Source: Pseudomonadota bacterium (lineage in GTDB: Bacteria > Pseudomonadota > Gammaproteobacteria > Burkholderiales > Burkholderiaceae_C). From it: a DNA stretch of 64,000 nt. The notes under the pieces were generated by a model. It was not told where the DNA came from. It saw nothing but the letters and a program-made list of their open reading frames with translations, and did not search any database. The translations under genes and the position numbers were made by a program. Shown here in pieces: positions 26,093-35,405 of the stretch. The first letter of the stretch is position 1, and each line of letters starts with the position of its first letter. The stretch is taken from assembly GCA_018241265.1 (NCBI GenBank), contig JAFEEF010000049.1, positions 1 through 64,000 on the forward strand. The letters run 5' to 3'.

Positions 26093-26194
26093 TACTACCG
26101 CGCCGCCGGCCTGCCCGTCGCCGGGCGTCCCGCCGCCGTCCCCGCGCCCGTCCGGGCACGTTCCGGTTTCCGCTCCCTGAAGAGGCCCACGCGC

Positions 26195-27409
26195 ATGCCC
26201 GTGTCCGCCCTGCCTGTGATCCGTTCGTCCGCGCCGGTACGCGCATGGCTGCCCGCGCTGCTGCTGGCTGCCGCGCTCGCCGGCTGCGGCGGCAAGAGCA
26301 ACGACGCGGCCGCGCCGGGCGGCAACGCGCCGCCGCCGCCCGAGGTCGGCGTCGTCCAGGTCGCGCCCCGCCCGGTCGCGCTGGCCACCGAGCTGCCGGG
26401 CCGCATCGAGGCGCTGCGCGTCGCGGAGGTGCGGGCGCGCGCGGCCGGCATCCTGCTGAAGCGCCTCTTCAAGGAAGGCAGCGACGTGAAGGCCGGCCAG
26501 CCGCTGTTCCTGATCGATCCGGCGCCGTACCAGGCCACGCTCGCGAGCGCGCGCGCCGGCTTGGCGCGCGCCGAGGCCAACGTCACGCAGGCGCAGGCGC
26601 TCGCCGAACGCTACGGCTCGCTGATCGGCGACAACGCGATCAGCAAGCAGGACTACGTCAACGCCGTGGCCGCGCAGAAGCAGGCCGAGGCCGACGTCGC
26701 CGCCGGCCGCGCAGCGGTGCAAACGGCGCAGATCAACCTCGGCTATGCGTCGGTGACGTCGCCGATCGCCGGCCGCATCGGCCGCGCGCTCGTCACCGAA
26801 GGCGCGCTGGTCGGTCAGGGCGATGCGACGCAGCTCGCGGTGGTGCAACAGATCGACCGCGTCTACGTCAACTTCACGCAGTCGACCACCGAGGTGCTGC
26901 GCCTGCGCCGCGAGGTCGAGAGCGGCAAGTTCAAGCGCGCCGGCAAGGACGGCGCGCAAGTGCGCATCGTGCTGGAAGACGGCACGACCTACGGCCAGCC
27001 GGGCACCTTGCTGTTCTCCGACCTGACGGTCGACGCGACGTCGGGCCAGATCACGTTGCGCGCCGACGTGCCGAACCCGAACGAGGTGCTGCTCCCGGGC
27101 ATGTACGTGCGCGTGCGCATCGAGCAGGCCGAGGCCGAGGCCGGCATCACGCTGCCGCAGCAGGCGGTGACGCGCGGCCCGACCGGCGACACCGTGATGG
27201 TCGTCGGCCCCGACGGCCAGGTCGCGCAGCGCAACGTCCGCGTCGGCTCGGCGGTCGGCAACGAGTGGGTGGTGCTCGAGGGTCTGTCCGCCGGCGAGCA
27301 GGTGATGGTCGACGGCTTCCAGAAGCTGCGCGGCAACGCGCCGGTGAAGCCGGTGCCCTGGCAGCCCGCGGCGGCCTCCGCGCCGGCCTCGGCGGCTTCG
27401 GGCCGGTAG
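26195..27409 (+). CDS. RND efflux periplasmic adaptor lipoprotein (AcrA/MexA type)
   Basis: 404 residues, start ATG 26195. The lipobox LAAALAGC lipidates C31. The membrane-fusion features follow: split lipoyl halves (VRARAAGILLKRLFKEGSDV; TSPIAGRIGRALVTEGALV), an alpha-hairpin with LxLA-type heptads, a beta-barrel and membrane-proximal domain (ITLPQQAVTRGP). It links the inner-membrane pump to the outer-membrane channel. It is first in the operon and 15 bases before the pump gene. Confidence 0.95.
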   Translation: MPVSALPVIRSSAPVRAWLPALLLAAALAGCGGKSNDAAAPGGNAPPPPEVGVVQVAPRPVALATELPGRIEALRVAEVRARAAGILLKRLFKEGSDVKAGQPLFLIDPAPYQATLASARAGLARAEANVTQAQALAERYGSLIGDNAISKQDYVNAVAAQKQAEADVAAGRAAVQTAQINLGYASVTSPIAGRIGRALVTEGALVGQGDATQLAVVQQIDRVYVNFTQSTTEVLRLRREVESGKFKRAGKDGAQVRIVLEDGTTYGQPGTLLFSDLTVDATSGQITLRADVPNPNEVLLPGMYVRVRIEQAEAEAGITLPQQAVTRGPTGDTVMVVGPDGQVAQRNVRVGSAVGNEWVVLEGLSAGEQVMVDGFQKLRGNAPVKPVPWQPAAASAPASAASGR

Positions 27410-27424
27410 GCGAGCCGCGCCGCC

Positions 27425-30400
27425 ATGGCCCAGTTCTTCATCGACCGCCCCATCTTCGCGTGGGTGATCGCGCTCTTCGTCCTCGTGCTCGGCGGCGTCT
27501 CGATCCGCGGGCTGCCGGTCGCGCAATACCCGACCGTCGCGCCGCCGTCGATCGTGCTGACGGCAACCTACCCCGGCGCATCGGCGCAGACGCTCGAGAC
27601 GACCGTCGTCTCGGTGATCGAGCAGGAGATGAACGGCTCGCCCGGCCTCATCTACATGGAGTCGGTGAGCCAGGCCAGCGGCCAGGGCCAGATCACGCTG
27701 ACCTACGAGTCGGGCACGAACGCCGACCTCGCGCAGGTCGACGTGCAGAACCGCCTGTCGCGCGCCGCGCCGCGCCTGCCCGCGGCGGTCACGCAGCAGG
27801 GCGTGCGCGTCGACAAGGCGCGCGCCAACTTCCTGCTGTTCACGATCCTGTCGTCGGACGATCCGAAGCTCGATCCGATCGCGCTCGGCGACTACGCCTC
27901 GCGCACCGTACTGCCCGAGATCCAGCGCATCAAGGGCGTCGGCCAGGCGCAGCTGTTCGGCACCGAGCGCTCGATGCGCATCTGGATCGATCCGGCCAAG
28001 CTGACCGGCTTCAACCTGTCGGCCGCCGACGTCAACGCCGCGATCCGCGCCCAGAACGCGCAGGTGTCGTCGGGCACGATCGGCGACCTGCCGAACACCG
28101 AGGGCCAGACGATCTCGGCGACCGTCGTCGTCGAAGGTCAGCTGACGACGGTGGAGCAGTTCGGCAACATCGTGCTGCGCGCCAACACCGACGGCTCGTC
28201 GGTGCGGCTGAAGGACGTCGCGCGCATCGAGCTCGGCGGCCAGGCCTACACGCCGTCGGCGCGCCTCAACGGCAAGCCGTCGACCGGCATCGGCGTGCAG
28301 CTCTCGCCGACCGGCAACGCGCTCGAGACCGCGACCCTGATCCGCAACCGGATGGGCGAGCTGCAGCGCTACTTCCCGGCCGGCGTGAAGTGGGACATCC
28401 CGTACGACAGCTCGCGCTTCGTGAAGATCTCGATCGGCCGCGTCGTCGAGACGCTGGTCGAGGCGGTGATCCTGGTCTTCCTGGTGATGTACCTCTTCCT
28501 GCAGAACCTGCGCTACACGCTGATCCCGACGATCGTCGTGCCGGTCGCGCTGTTCGGCGCGTTCGGCGCGATGTACGCCTTCGGCTACTCGATCAACGTG
28601 CTGACGATGTTCGCGATGGTGCTCGCGGTCGGCATCCTGGTCGACGACGCGATCGTCGTGATCGAGAACGTCGAGCGCATCATGAGCGAGGAGGGCCTGT
28701 CGCCGCGCGACGCGACCAAGAAGGCCATGCAGCAGATCACCGCGGCGCTGGTCGGCATCTCGGTGACGCTGGTCTCGGTGTTCCTGCCGATGGCCTTCTT
28801 CAGCGGCGCGGTCGGCAACATCTACCGCCAGTTCTCGCTGGTGATGGTGAGCTCGATGCTGTTCTCGGTGTTCCTCGCGATGTCGCTGACGCCGGCGCTC
28901 TGCGCGACCTTCCTGAAGCCGATCGAGAAGGGCTCCAAGCACGAGAAGCGCGGCTTCTTCGGCTGGTTCAACCGAGGCTTCACCGCGACGACCCACGGCT
29001 ACGAAGGCTGGATCGCGAAGATGCTGAAGCGCACCGGCCGCTTCGTCGTGCTGTTCGTCGCGCTCGTCGTGCTGGTCGGCTTCCTGTTCACGCGGCTGCC
29101 GGGCTCGTTCCTGCCGAACGAGGACCAGGGCTACCTCATTGCCAACGTGCAGCTTCCGCCCGGCGCGACGCAGCGCCGCACGCTCGCCGTGATGCAGCAG
29201 GTCGAGGGCTACATCCTGAAGCAGCCCGAGGTCGACAAGATGGTCAGCGTGCTCGGCTTCAGCTTCTCGGGCAGCGGCCAGAACGCGGCGCTGGCGTTCG
29301 TCACCCTGAAGCCGTGGGACGACCGCAAGGGCGCCGAGCATTCGGCGCAATCGATCGCCGGCCGCGCCTTCGGTGCGCTGTCCGGCGTGCGCGATGCGTT
29401 CATCTTCGCGCTCAGCCCGCCGCCGATCCCCGAGCTCGGCAATGCGACCGGCTTCACCTTCCGCTTGCAGGACCGCGGCAGCAACGGCCACGCGGCGCTG
29501 GTCGCGGCGCGCAACCAGCTGCTCGGCATGGCGCAGCAGAGCAAGGTGCTGACCGGCGTGCGCCCCGATGGCCTGGAGGACGCGCCGCAGCTGCAGCTCG
29601 ACATCGACCGCGACCGCGCGGCCGCGCTCGGCGTGTCGTTCGACGCGATCAACACCGCGCTGTCGACTTCGCTCGGCTCGGCCTACGTCAACGACTTCCC
29701 GAACGCCGGCCGCCTGCAGCGCGTCGTCGTGCAGGCCGACGCGCCCGAACGCATGCAGCCCGCCGACCTCTTGCAGCTCGACGTCACCAATGCCAAGGGT
29801 CAGGCGGTGCCGCTGTCGGCGATGGCGACGACGCGCTGGATCTACGGGCCGATGCAGACGATCCGCTACAACGGCTACCCGACGATGCGCATCGCCGGCG
29901 ACGCCGCGCCGGGGTACAGCACCGGCGACGCGATGGACGAGATGGAGCGGCTCGCCCGGCAGCTGCCGCCCGGCTTCGGCTTCGAGTGGACCGGGCAGTC
30001 GCGCGAGGAACGGCTTTCGGGCTCGACCGCGACGATCCTGCTCGGCTTCTCGCTGCTCGCGGTGTTCCTCTGCCTGTCTGCCCTCTACGAGAGCTGGTCG
30101 ATCCCGTTCGCGGTGCTGCTCGCGGTGCCGCTCGGCGTGTTCGGCGCGGTCTGCGGCGCGCTCTTGCGCGACATGCCGAACGACGTCTTCTTCAAGGTCG
30201 GCCTGATCACCGTGATCGGCCTGTCGGCGAAGAACGCGATCCTGATCATCGAGTTCGCGAAGGATCTGCACGCCGAGGGCATGGACCTCGTCGAGGCGAC
30301 CTTGCGCGCGGTGCACCTGCGCTTCCGGCCGATCCTGATGACGTCGATCGCGTTCGTCCTCGGCGTGCTGCCGCTCGTGGTGTCGACCGGCGCCGGCTCG

Positions 30401-30592
30401 GCGAGCCAGCGCGCGATCGGCACCGGCGTGATGGGCGGCATGATCACGGCGACCTTGCTGGCGGTGTTCTTCGTGCCGATCTTCTTCGTCGTGGTGCGGA
30501 CCTACTTCAAGGGCAGCGAACGGCAGCGGCGCATGCATGCGCATGCGCTCGAGGCGCCGCGGCCCGAGGACAGCGCCGGAGGCGTCGCATGA
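27425..30592 (+). CDS. RND multidrug efflux pump, HAE1 family (AcrB/MexB type)
   Basis: 1055 residues, full length for HAE1 pumps. It starts MAQFFIDRPIFAWVIALFVL. The proton-relay residues are present: D407-D408 in LVDDAIVVIENVERI and the lysine of SAKNAILIIEFAKD (K936). Large periplasmic loops follow helices 1 and 7, as expected for a drug/proton antiporter that pumps hydrophobic compounds out. It works as a trimer with the adaptor before it and the channel after it; the stop overlaps the OMF start. Confidence 0.97.
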   Translation: MAQFFIDRPIFAWVIALFVLVLGGVSIRGLPVAQYPTVAPPSIVLTATYPGASAQTLETTVVSVIEQEMNGSPGLIYMESVSQASGQGQITLTYESGTNADLAQVDVQNRLSRAAPRLPAAVTQQGVRVDKARANFLLFTILSSDDPKLDPIALGDYASRTVLPEIQRIKGVGQAQLFGTERSMRIWIDPAKLTGFNLSAADVNAAIRAQNAQVSSGTIGDLPNTEGQTISATVVVEGQLTTVEQFGNIVLRANTDGSSVRLKDVARIELGGQAYTPSARLNGKPSTGIGVQLSPTGNALETATLIRNRMGELQRYFPAGVKWDIPYDSSRFVKISIGRVVETLVEAVILVFLVMYLFLQNLRYTLIPTIVVPVALFGAFGAMYAFGYSINVLTMFAMVLAVGILVDDAIVVIENVERIMSEEGLSPRDATKKAMQQITAALVGISVTLVSVFLPMAFFSGAVGNIYRQFSLVMVSSMLFSVFLAMSLTPALCATFLKPIEKGSKHEKRGFFGWFNRGFTATTHGYEGWIAKMLKRTGRFVVLFVALVVLVGFLFTRLPGSFLPNEDQGYLIANVQLPPGATQRRTLAVMQQVEGYILKQPEVDKMVSVLGFSFSGSGQNAALAFVTLKPWDDRKGAEHSAQSIAGRAFGALSGVRDAFIFALSPPPIPELGNATGFTFRLQDRGSNGHAALVAARNQLLGMAQQSKVLTGVRPDGLEDAPQLQLDIDRDRAAALGVSFDAINTALSTSLGSAYVNDFPNAGRLQRVVVQADAPERMQPADLLQLDVTNAKGQAVPLSAMATTRWIYGPMQTIRYNGYPTMRIAGDAAPGYSTGDAMDEMERLARQLPPGFGFEWTGQSREERLSGSTATILLGFSLLAVFLCLSALYESWSIPFAVLLAVPLGVFGAVCGALLRDMPNDVFFKVGLITVIGLSAKNAILIIEFAKDLHAEGMDLVEATLRAVHLRFRPILMTSIAFVLGVLPLVVSTGAGSASQRAIGTGVMGGMITATLLAVFFVPIFFVVVRTYFKGSERQRRMHAHALEAPRPEDSAGGVA

Positions 30593-31995
30593 AGCGGCTG
30601 CAGCTCACGGCCATGGCCGCCGCGTCCATGCTGCTCGGCGGCTGCATGAACCTCGCGCCGACATACGAGCGGCCGGCCGCGCCGGTCGCCGCCGCGTATC
30701 CGGCCGATGCGCTGCCCGGCAGCGGCGCTGCAGCGGTCGACGTCGCCTGGCAGAGCTTCTTCGCCGACGCGCGGCTGCGCCGCCTGATCGAGCTCGCGCT
30801 GGCGGCGAACCGCGACCTGCGCGTCGCGGTGCTGAACATCGAGCAGGCGCGTGCGCTCTACGACGTCAAGCGCGCCGACCAGCTGCCGAGCCTCGGACTC
30901 GGGGCGAGCGCGCAACGCGGCCCCGGCACGACCGGCATCGTCAACACCTATGCGGTGGGCCTGGCGGTCAGCAGCTTCGAGCTCGACCTGTTCGGCCGCG
31001 TGAAGAACCTCGGCGCAGCGGCGCTCGCGCAATACTTCGCGACCGCCGAGACGCGCAAGGCGGTGCAGATCTCGCTGATCGCGTCGGTCGCCGACGCCTA
31101 CGTCGCGATGCTCGCCGACGAGGAGCTGTTGCGCGTCACGCGCGAGACGCTGAAGACGCGCGAGGACACGACGCGCCTGACCAAGCTGCGCTTCGATCGC
31201 GGCGCGGCCTCCGAGATCGACTACCGCCAGGCCGAGCAACTGCTCGAGGGCGCGAAGGTCGTGCAGGCGCAGACCGAGCGCCAGCGCCTGCAGGACGAGA
31301 ACGCGCTGGTGCTGCTGATCGGCCGGCCGTTGCCTTCCGACCTGCCGCCGGGGCTGCCGCTCGCCGGCCAGCAACTGCGCGCCGACCTGCCGGCCGGCCT
31401 GCCGTCCGATCTGCTCGAGCGCCGCCCCGACGTGCGCAGCGCCGAGCAGCAGCTGCTGTCGGCCAACGCGAACATCGGCGCGGCGCGCGCGGCGTTCTTC
31501 CCGCGCATCACGTTGACCGGCAATGCGGGTACCGCGAGCCTCGAGCTGTCGGGGCTGTTCAAGGGCGGCAGCTATGCGCTGACCGGCACCGCGTCGCTGC
31601 TGCAGCCGATCTTCGATGCCGGTCGCAACCAGGCCGACCTCGAGGTCGCGAAGGTCGATCGCGACCTCGCGGTCGCGCAGTACGAAAAGGCGATCCAGAC
31701 CGCGTTCCGCGAGGTCGCCGATGCGCTCGCCGGCCGGTCGACGTTGACCGAGCAGTTGCGCGCGCAGACTGCACAGACGGCCGCGGCGCAGGCCGCCTAC
31801 CGTCTCGCCGATCTGCGCTACCGCAGCGGCGTCACCAGCTACCTCGATCTGCTCGACACGCAGCGCACGCTGTTCGCGGCGCAGCAGGCCACGGTGCAGA
31901 CGCAGGCGCTCGAGGTGCAGAACCGCATCGCGCTCTACAAGGTGCTCGGGGGCGGATGGACCGAACCGCCCCCGCCGGCGACGGCGGCCAATTGA
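30589..31995 (+). CDS. Outer-membrane efflux lipoprotein (OprM/NodT type)
   Basis: 468 residues, start overlapping the pump stop. Lipobox LLGGC lipidates C19. Both halves contain the outer membrane efflux repeat (LEVAKVDRDLAVAQYEKAI; RVAVLNIEQARALYD), and a GxxSYLDLLDTQRTLF motif near the end is typical. Forms the TolC-like channel of the tripartite pump. The export substrates are unknown. Confidence 0.95.
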   Translation: MKRLQLTAMAAASMLLGGCMNLAPTYERPAAPVAAAYPADALPGSGAAAVDVAWQSFFADARLRRLIELALAANRDLRVAVLNIEQARALYDVKRADQLPSLGLGASAQRGPGTTGIVNTYAVGLAVSSFELDLFGRVKNLGAAALAQYFATAETRKAVQISLIASVADAYVAMLADEELLRVTRETLKTREDTTRLTKLRFDRGAASEIDYRQAEQLLEGAKVVQAQTERQRLQDENALVLLIGRPLPSDLPPGLPLAGQQLRADLPAGLPSDLLERRPDVRSAEQQLLSANANIGAARAAFFPRITLTGNAGTASLELSGLFKGGSYALTGTASLLQPIFDAGRNQADLEVAKVDRDLAVAQYEKAIQTAFREVADALAGRSTLTEQLRAQTAQTAAAQAAYRLADLRYRSGVTSYLDLLDTQRTLFAAQQATVQTQALEVQNRIALYKVLGGGWTEPPPPATAAN

Positions 31996-32011
31996 TCCAG
32001 ATCCACTGCGC

Positions 32012-32164
32012 CTACACGTGGAACGTGCCGGTCCCGAGCAGGCCCAGCAGGCCGATCAGGATCAGGTAGATCGCGACGATGAAGTTCAGCAGTCGCGGAA
32101 TCACGAGGATCAGGATGCCGGCGATCAACGCGATCAGCGGCGTCAGGACGAGGTGCATGTTCAT
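32012..32164 (-). CDS. DUF3096 family small membrane protein
   Basis: 50 residues, too short for most gene calls. It is almost entirely hydrophobic: MNMHLVLTPLIALIAG, ILILVIPRLLNF, AIYLILIGLLGLLG. This matches the DUF3096 pattern of two short helices with an ILVIPRLLNFIVAIYLI core. Function unknown; relatives are often found beside other stress-related small proteins. An alternative start is the second ATG two codons in. It is followed upstream by another small membrane gene on the same strand. Confidence 0.75.
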   Translation of the reverse strand: MNMHLVLTPLIALIAGILILVIPRLLNFIVAIYLILIGLLGLLGTGTFHV

Positions 32165-32190
32165 GCGGGCTCCGTCGGGGCGATCCGGGG

Positions 32191-32337
32191 TCAGGGCGCG
32201 CGGCCGGTGATGAGCTGGTAGGCGACCAGCACGACGGCCACCAGCAACAGCAGGTGCAGCAGGCCGCCTGCCGTGAACGCGGTGACGAGGCCGAGGATCC
32301 AGAGGACGAAGAGCACCAGCGCGATGGTGTAGATCAT
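32191..32337 (-). CDS. Lmo0937-family small membrane protein
   Basis: 48 residues: MIYTIALVLFVLWILGLV, then TAFTAGGLLHLLLLVAVVLV, ending in ITGRAP. The conserved LWILGLV...GGLLHLLLLVAVV pattern identifies the lmo0937 family of tiny two-helix proteins. The ATG at 32337 has GGGAG upstream. It precedes the DUF3096 gene (26 bases), and both may be made from one message. Function unknown. Confidence 0.75.
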   Translation of the reverse strand: MIYTIALVLFVLWILGLVTAFTAGGLLHLLLLVAVVLVAYQLITGRAP

Positions 32338-32707
32338 GGTCGTACTCCCTTGTCGTACTCCCGTGCGACGGCCATGACGAGGGTGCCGCACGCCGGGGTG
32401 TTGATGGCTATAGCATCGCCAAAATGCCGGCCGAAGGCGATCGGGCGAGTCGCCGAGCGCGTGTAGGCGCATGCCTATCGCCGGCGGCAGTTGCCGGCTG
32501 TAGGGTTCCGCGCAGGTTGACGATTTCGGAGCAGCCGCGACGATCACGGAGCAGCGCCGCGCGTCCTGCGGCCCTAGGATCTCGTCACGTCATCGCACGC
32601 GCTGGCTCCTCCGAACCGATCGGCGGACGGCGATGCGGAACGGCGATTCCTCCGGCTTCAGGCCACACGCCTGCTTCGTCATCAACCTCGATCTGGGTCC
32701 GACCACC
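32338..32707. other. Gene-free intergenic region
   Basis: About 370 bases without a gene between two divergent genes. It contains a short direct repeat (GTCGTACTCCC, near 32342 and 32354) and the promoters of both neighbours; no RNA gene, terminator or strong palindrome was recognised. Confidence 0.4.
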
Positions 32708-33265
32708 ATGAACACTTGCTTCCTGTTCCGCACGCCGCTCGCTGCCGCCGCCGTCCTGCTGCTCGCCTCCGGTGCCGCGATGGCCGCGCCGGCCGATCCG
32801 GAGGCGGCCGCGGCCGCCTACTGCACGAGCACCGGCGGCAAGTCGACCGTCGTCCATCCGTACTCCAACACCAACGGCAACCCCGGCCAGTGGATTCGTT
32901 ACGGCGGCACGAAGACGATGTGCACCTACACGGCAGACGACGGCTCGACGATCCAGATCTTCAACAGCACGCTGACGAGCACCTATCCGACGATGGCGGC
33001 GCTCGCCTACTACGCGCAGGTGCCGCTCGGCCAGACCTCGGGTAATCCCGCCGACGGCTATTGCCTGCAGATCGGCGGCACCTTCAACATCGGCGTGCCG
33101 GGCACCGGCAGCCTGTGGACGACCAAGCCCGGCGAAGTCAACGGCGACATGTGCGTGTTCGCCGACGGCTCGGCGATCGACACCTGGGGCCTGACCTACC
33201 ATTCGGCCAACATCATCCGCGGCATCGACCTGTCGACGGTCCTGAAGTTCGCCAACCCGTACTGA
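32708..33265 (+). CDS. Exported DUF333-like protein
   Basis: 185 residues, start ATG 32708. A signal peptide (LAAAAVLLLASGAAMAA) is followed by a secreted domain with two cysteine-glycine repeats: YCTSTGGK, and YCLQIGGTF, with MCTYTADDGSTIQIF and MCVFADGSAIDTW. This is the CxxxGG...CxFxDGS pattern of the DUF333 (putative hemolysin-like lipoprotein) family, here as two copies with four likely disulfide cysteines. Not a lipoprotein. Function unknown. Confidence 0.75.
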   Translation: MNTCFLFRTPLAAAAVLLLASGAAMAAPADPEAAAAAYCTSTGGKSTVVHPYSNTNGNPGQWIRYGGTKTMCTYTADDGSTIQIFNSTLTSTYPTMAALAYYAQVPLGQTSGNPADGYCLQIGGTFNIGVPGTGSLWTTKPGEVNGDMCVFADGSAIDTWGLTYHSANIIRGIDLSTVLKFANPY

Positions 33266-33268
33266 TCT

Positions 33269-33283
33269 CCGACGGTCCGTCGG
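33269..33283. repeat. 15-base perfect palindrome
   Basis: CCGACGGTCCGTCGG follows the DUF333-like stop by four bases. It may be a hairpin at the message 3' end or an operator for the AraC-family gene 86 bases downstream. No T-run follows, so it is not a standard terminator. Confidence 0.4.
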
Positions 33284-33369
33284 GCGCGCCCGTGTCCACG
33301 CTCGTCCTCCAACGTGCGACGGCGCGCCCCCCGCTCTGGCAACATCATGGCTTGCGCCCCGCGCGAGCC

Positions 33370-34461
33370 ATGCCAGCCGAGCCGAACGATTCCGCTTCCT
33401 CCGCGATCGCACTGCCGACGCAGCGCGTGCTCGGCGTTGCGGAAAGCGTCTGGTCCGGCCGCGATGCGATCGAGGACTACCTCGATCGGCTCAACCGCTC
33501 GTCGCAGATCGCGTCGCGCCGCATCCATCAATGGGACGCGCGGGACGACGGCGCGATGGGCCTGTCCAGCGTGCTGCTGTTGCCGCCCGACCAGCGCCGC
33601 ATCGTGCAGACCGATCGCGCGCTCGAGTTCGATGCGTTCATGGGCGAGTTTCGCGGCAGCTTCGGCGTCGAGGTGATCGGCGGCGACACCGCCGCGTCGG
33701 CCGCCGTCTACATGGTCGGCCTGCCGCTGGCCGGCACGGTGACGGTGACGACGCGCCACGGTACGTGCACCGCGCGCGCCGGCGAAGGCGTCATCGTCGA
33801 TCCGTCCGAGGTCGTCAGCTCGCGGCTGTCGGCGGGCATGCATTTCGTCGAGTTCTGCGTGCCCAAGGTCGAACTGGCGCGCCTCGCCGGCCTGGGCGTC
33901 GACGGCCGCCCCGAGCGCTGCCCGCGCTTTGCGCTGCACCTGCAGGAAGGGCTGGCGCGCCGGCTGCTCTTCATGGCCGCGCAGGCCGCCGACGTGCTGC
34001 AGGCGCCCGACATCGGGCCGGGCACGCGCATGATGTTCCAGCGCTGGTGCGAGATGATCGCGCTGACCCTGCTGCACGAGCAGCCGGTCGAGGCGCGCGC
34101 GCTGCCGGCGCCGCGTACCGAGCCCGCCACGCCGGGCGTCAAGCGCGCGCTCGACTACATCCATGCGCACGCCGACGGCGACATCGGCCTGGCGGACATC
34201 GCCGATGCGGCGCACCTGAGCGTCAGCAGCCTGCTGCGTCACTTCCAGAGCCAGCTCGGCATGTCGCCGTACAACTGCCTGAAGGGCGTGCGGCTGGAAC
34301 GCGCGCGCGACGAGCTGCTCGCGGCCGATGCGCCCGCCGCGGTGCGCGACATCGCGCTGCGCTGGGGCTTCCAGAACGCCGGCAAGTTCAGCCAGACGTA
34401 TCGGCTGCGCTTCGGCGAACTGCCGAGCCAGACGCGGGCGCGGCGCGGTAACACGCGCTGA
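33370..34461 (+). CDS. AraC-family transcriptional regulator
   Basis: 363 residues from ATG 33370. The N-terminal part is an AraC-binding-like beta-barrel (ASAAVYMVGLPLAGTVTVTT; GEGVIVDPSEVV). The C-terminal 105 residues contain the two helix-turn-helix units (LADIADAAHLSVSSLLRHFQ; AVRDIALRWGFQNAGKFSQT). It probably senses an organic molecule and activates transcription. No divergent target is obvious; the Fe-S protein gene lies 116 bases downstream. Confidence 0.92.
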   Translation: MPAEPNDSASSAIALPTQRVLGVAESVWSGRDAIEDYLDRLNRSSQIASRRIHQWDARDDGAMGLSSVLLLPPDQRRIVQTDRALEFDAFMGEFRGSFGVEVIGGDTAASAAVYMVGLPLAGTVTVTTRHGTCTARAGEGVIVDPSEVVSSRLSAGMHFVEFCVPKVELARLAGLGVDGRPERCPRFALHLQEGLARRLLFMAAQAADVLQAPDIGPGTRMMFQRWCEMIALTLLHEQPVEARALPAPRTEPATPGVKRALDYIHAHADGDIGLADIADAAHLSVSSLLRHFQSQLGMSPYNCLKGVRLERARDELLAADAPAAVRDIALRWGFQNAGKFSQTYRLRFGELPSQTRARRGNTR

Positions 34462-34577
34462 CGCCTGCTGCTTGCGGGGGTTCCGCTCCCGCGGCATGCT
34501 GTGCGCCGGACCACGATGAACATGCCGTGTCGGCTGCGGCATCGTCCGGTGCGCCCGTCGTCTCCCGGGAGATCGCC

Positions 34578-35279
34578 ATGACTGCTCCAGCCCCCGCCAC
34601 CGTCCCCGCATCCGCCGTCAAGCCGCCCGACGAGGCGCGCAGTCGCGACGTCGTGCTGCGCTTCTCGACGCAACGCTGCATCCATGCGCGCTTCTGCGTG
34701 CTCGGCGAGCCCGAGGTGTTCCTGGCCAACACGCCGGGTGCCTGGCTGCATCCCGAGCAGGCGACGGCCGAGCGCATCGCGAGCATCGCGGCGCAGTGCC
34801 CGTCCGGCGCGATCACCTACGAGCGGCTCGATGGCGGTCCCGACGAAGCGGCGCCGGCGGTCAACGTCGTGCGCATCCGCGAGAACGGACCCTTGGCCTT
34901 CGTGGCCACGCTGAAGATCGGGAACGGAATGGAGGCCGCCGGCGGCGGCTCGCCGTTCCGCGCCACCCTGTGCCGTTGCGGCGCCTCGCAGAACAAGCCG
35001 TTCTGCGATGGCTCGCATACGGCGGCCGGCTTCGTCGCGAGCGGCGAGCCGGCAACGCGCGAGTCGCAGCCGCTGGCGCAGCGCGGCGGCGTGCTCGAGG
35101 TCGCGCCGCAACGCAACGGCCCGCTGCAGGTCACCGGGCCGCTGGAGCTGTGCGCCGGGACCGGTCGGACCATCGATCGGGTCGAGCAGACGTGGCTGTG
35201 CCGCTGCGGGCAGTCGGGCAACAAGCCGTATTGCGACGGCTCGCATGCGCGGGCCGGGTTCAGCGCCGATGGTGCCTGA
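34578..35279 (+). CDS. Three-cluster iron-sulfur protein (Fer4_19 plus two CDGSH domains)
   Basis: 233 residues. Residues ~25-90 form a divergent ferredoxin domain of YjdI/Fer4_19 type (RCIHARFCVLGEPEVF; AAQCPSGAITYE). Two CDGSH motifs follow: CRCGASQNKPFCDGSH and CRCGQSGNKPYCDGSH, each with the three cysteines and one histidine that hold a 2Fe-2S cluster. These proteins usually carry redox signals or transfer clusters. GGGAG precedes the ATG. The fused arrangement is one polypeptide, while many genomes encode the parts separately. Confidence 0.9.
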   Translation: MTAPAPATVPASAVKPPDEARSRDVVLRFSTQRCIHARFCVLGEPEVFLANTPGAWLHPEQATAERIASIAAQCPSGAITYERLDGGPDEAAPAVNVVRIRENGPLAFVATLKIGNGMEAAGGGSPFRATLCRCGASQNKPFCDGSHTAAGFVASGEPATRESQPLAQRGGVLEVAPQRNGPLQVTGPLELCAGTGRTIDRVEQTWLCRCGQSGNKPYCDGSHARAGFSADGA

Positions 35280-35405
35280 TGCGCCCGCTGGTCGGCGCGG
35301 CATAGACGCGCGTATCCGGCGCGCGTAGAGTCGTCCTCCCTGCTGCGACGAGGGCGGAGCGCGGCAGGCTGTTCATCGACTGCCGCCCGAACGTCAGGAG
35401 GCAGC

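Noticed and set aside
26078..30544. 1488-residue open frame on the minus strand across the RND operon
   Set aside because: Shadow of a high-GC coding strand. The plus-strand genes carry the conserved AcrA/AcrB motifs.
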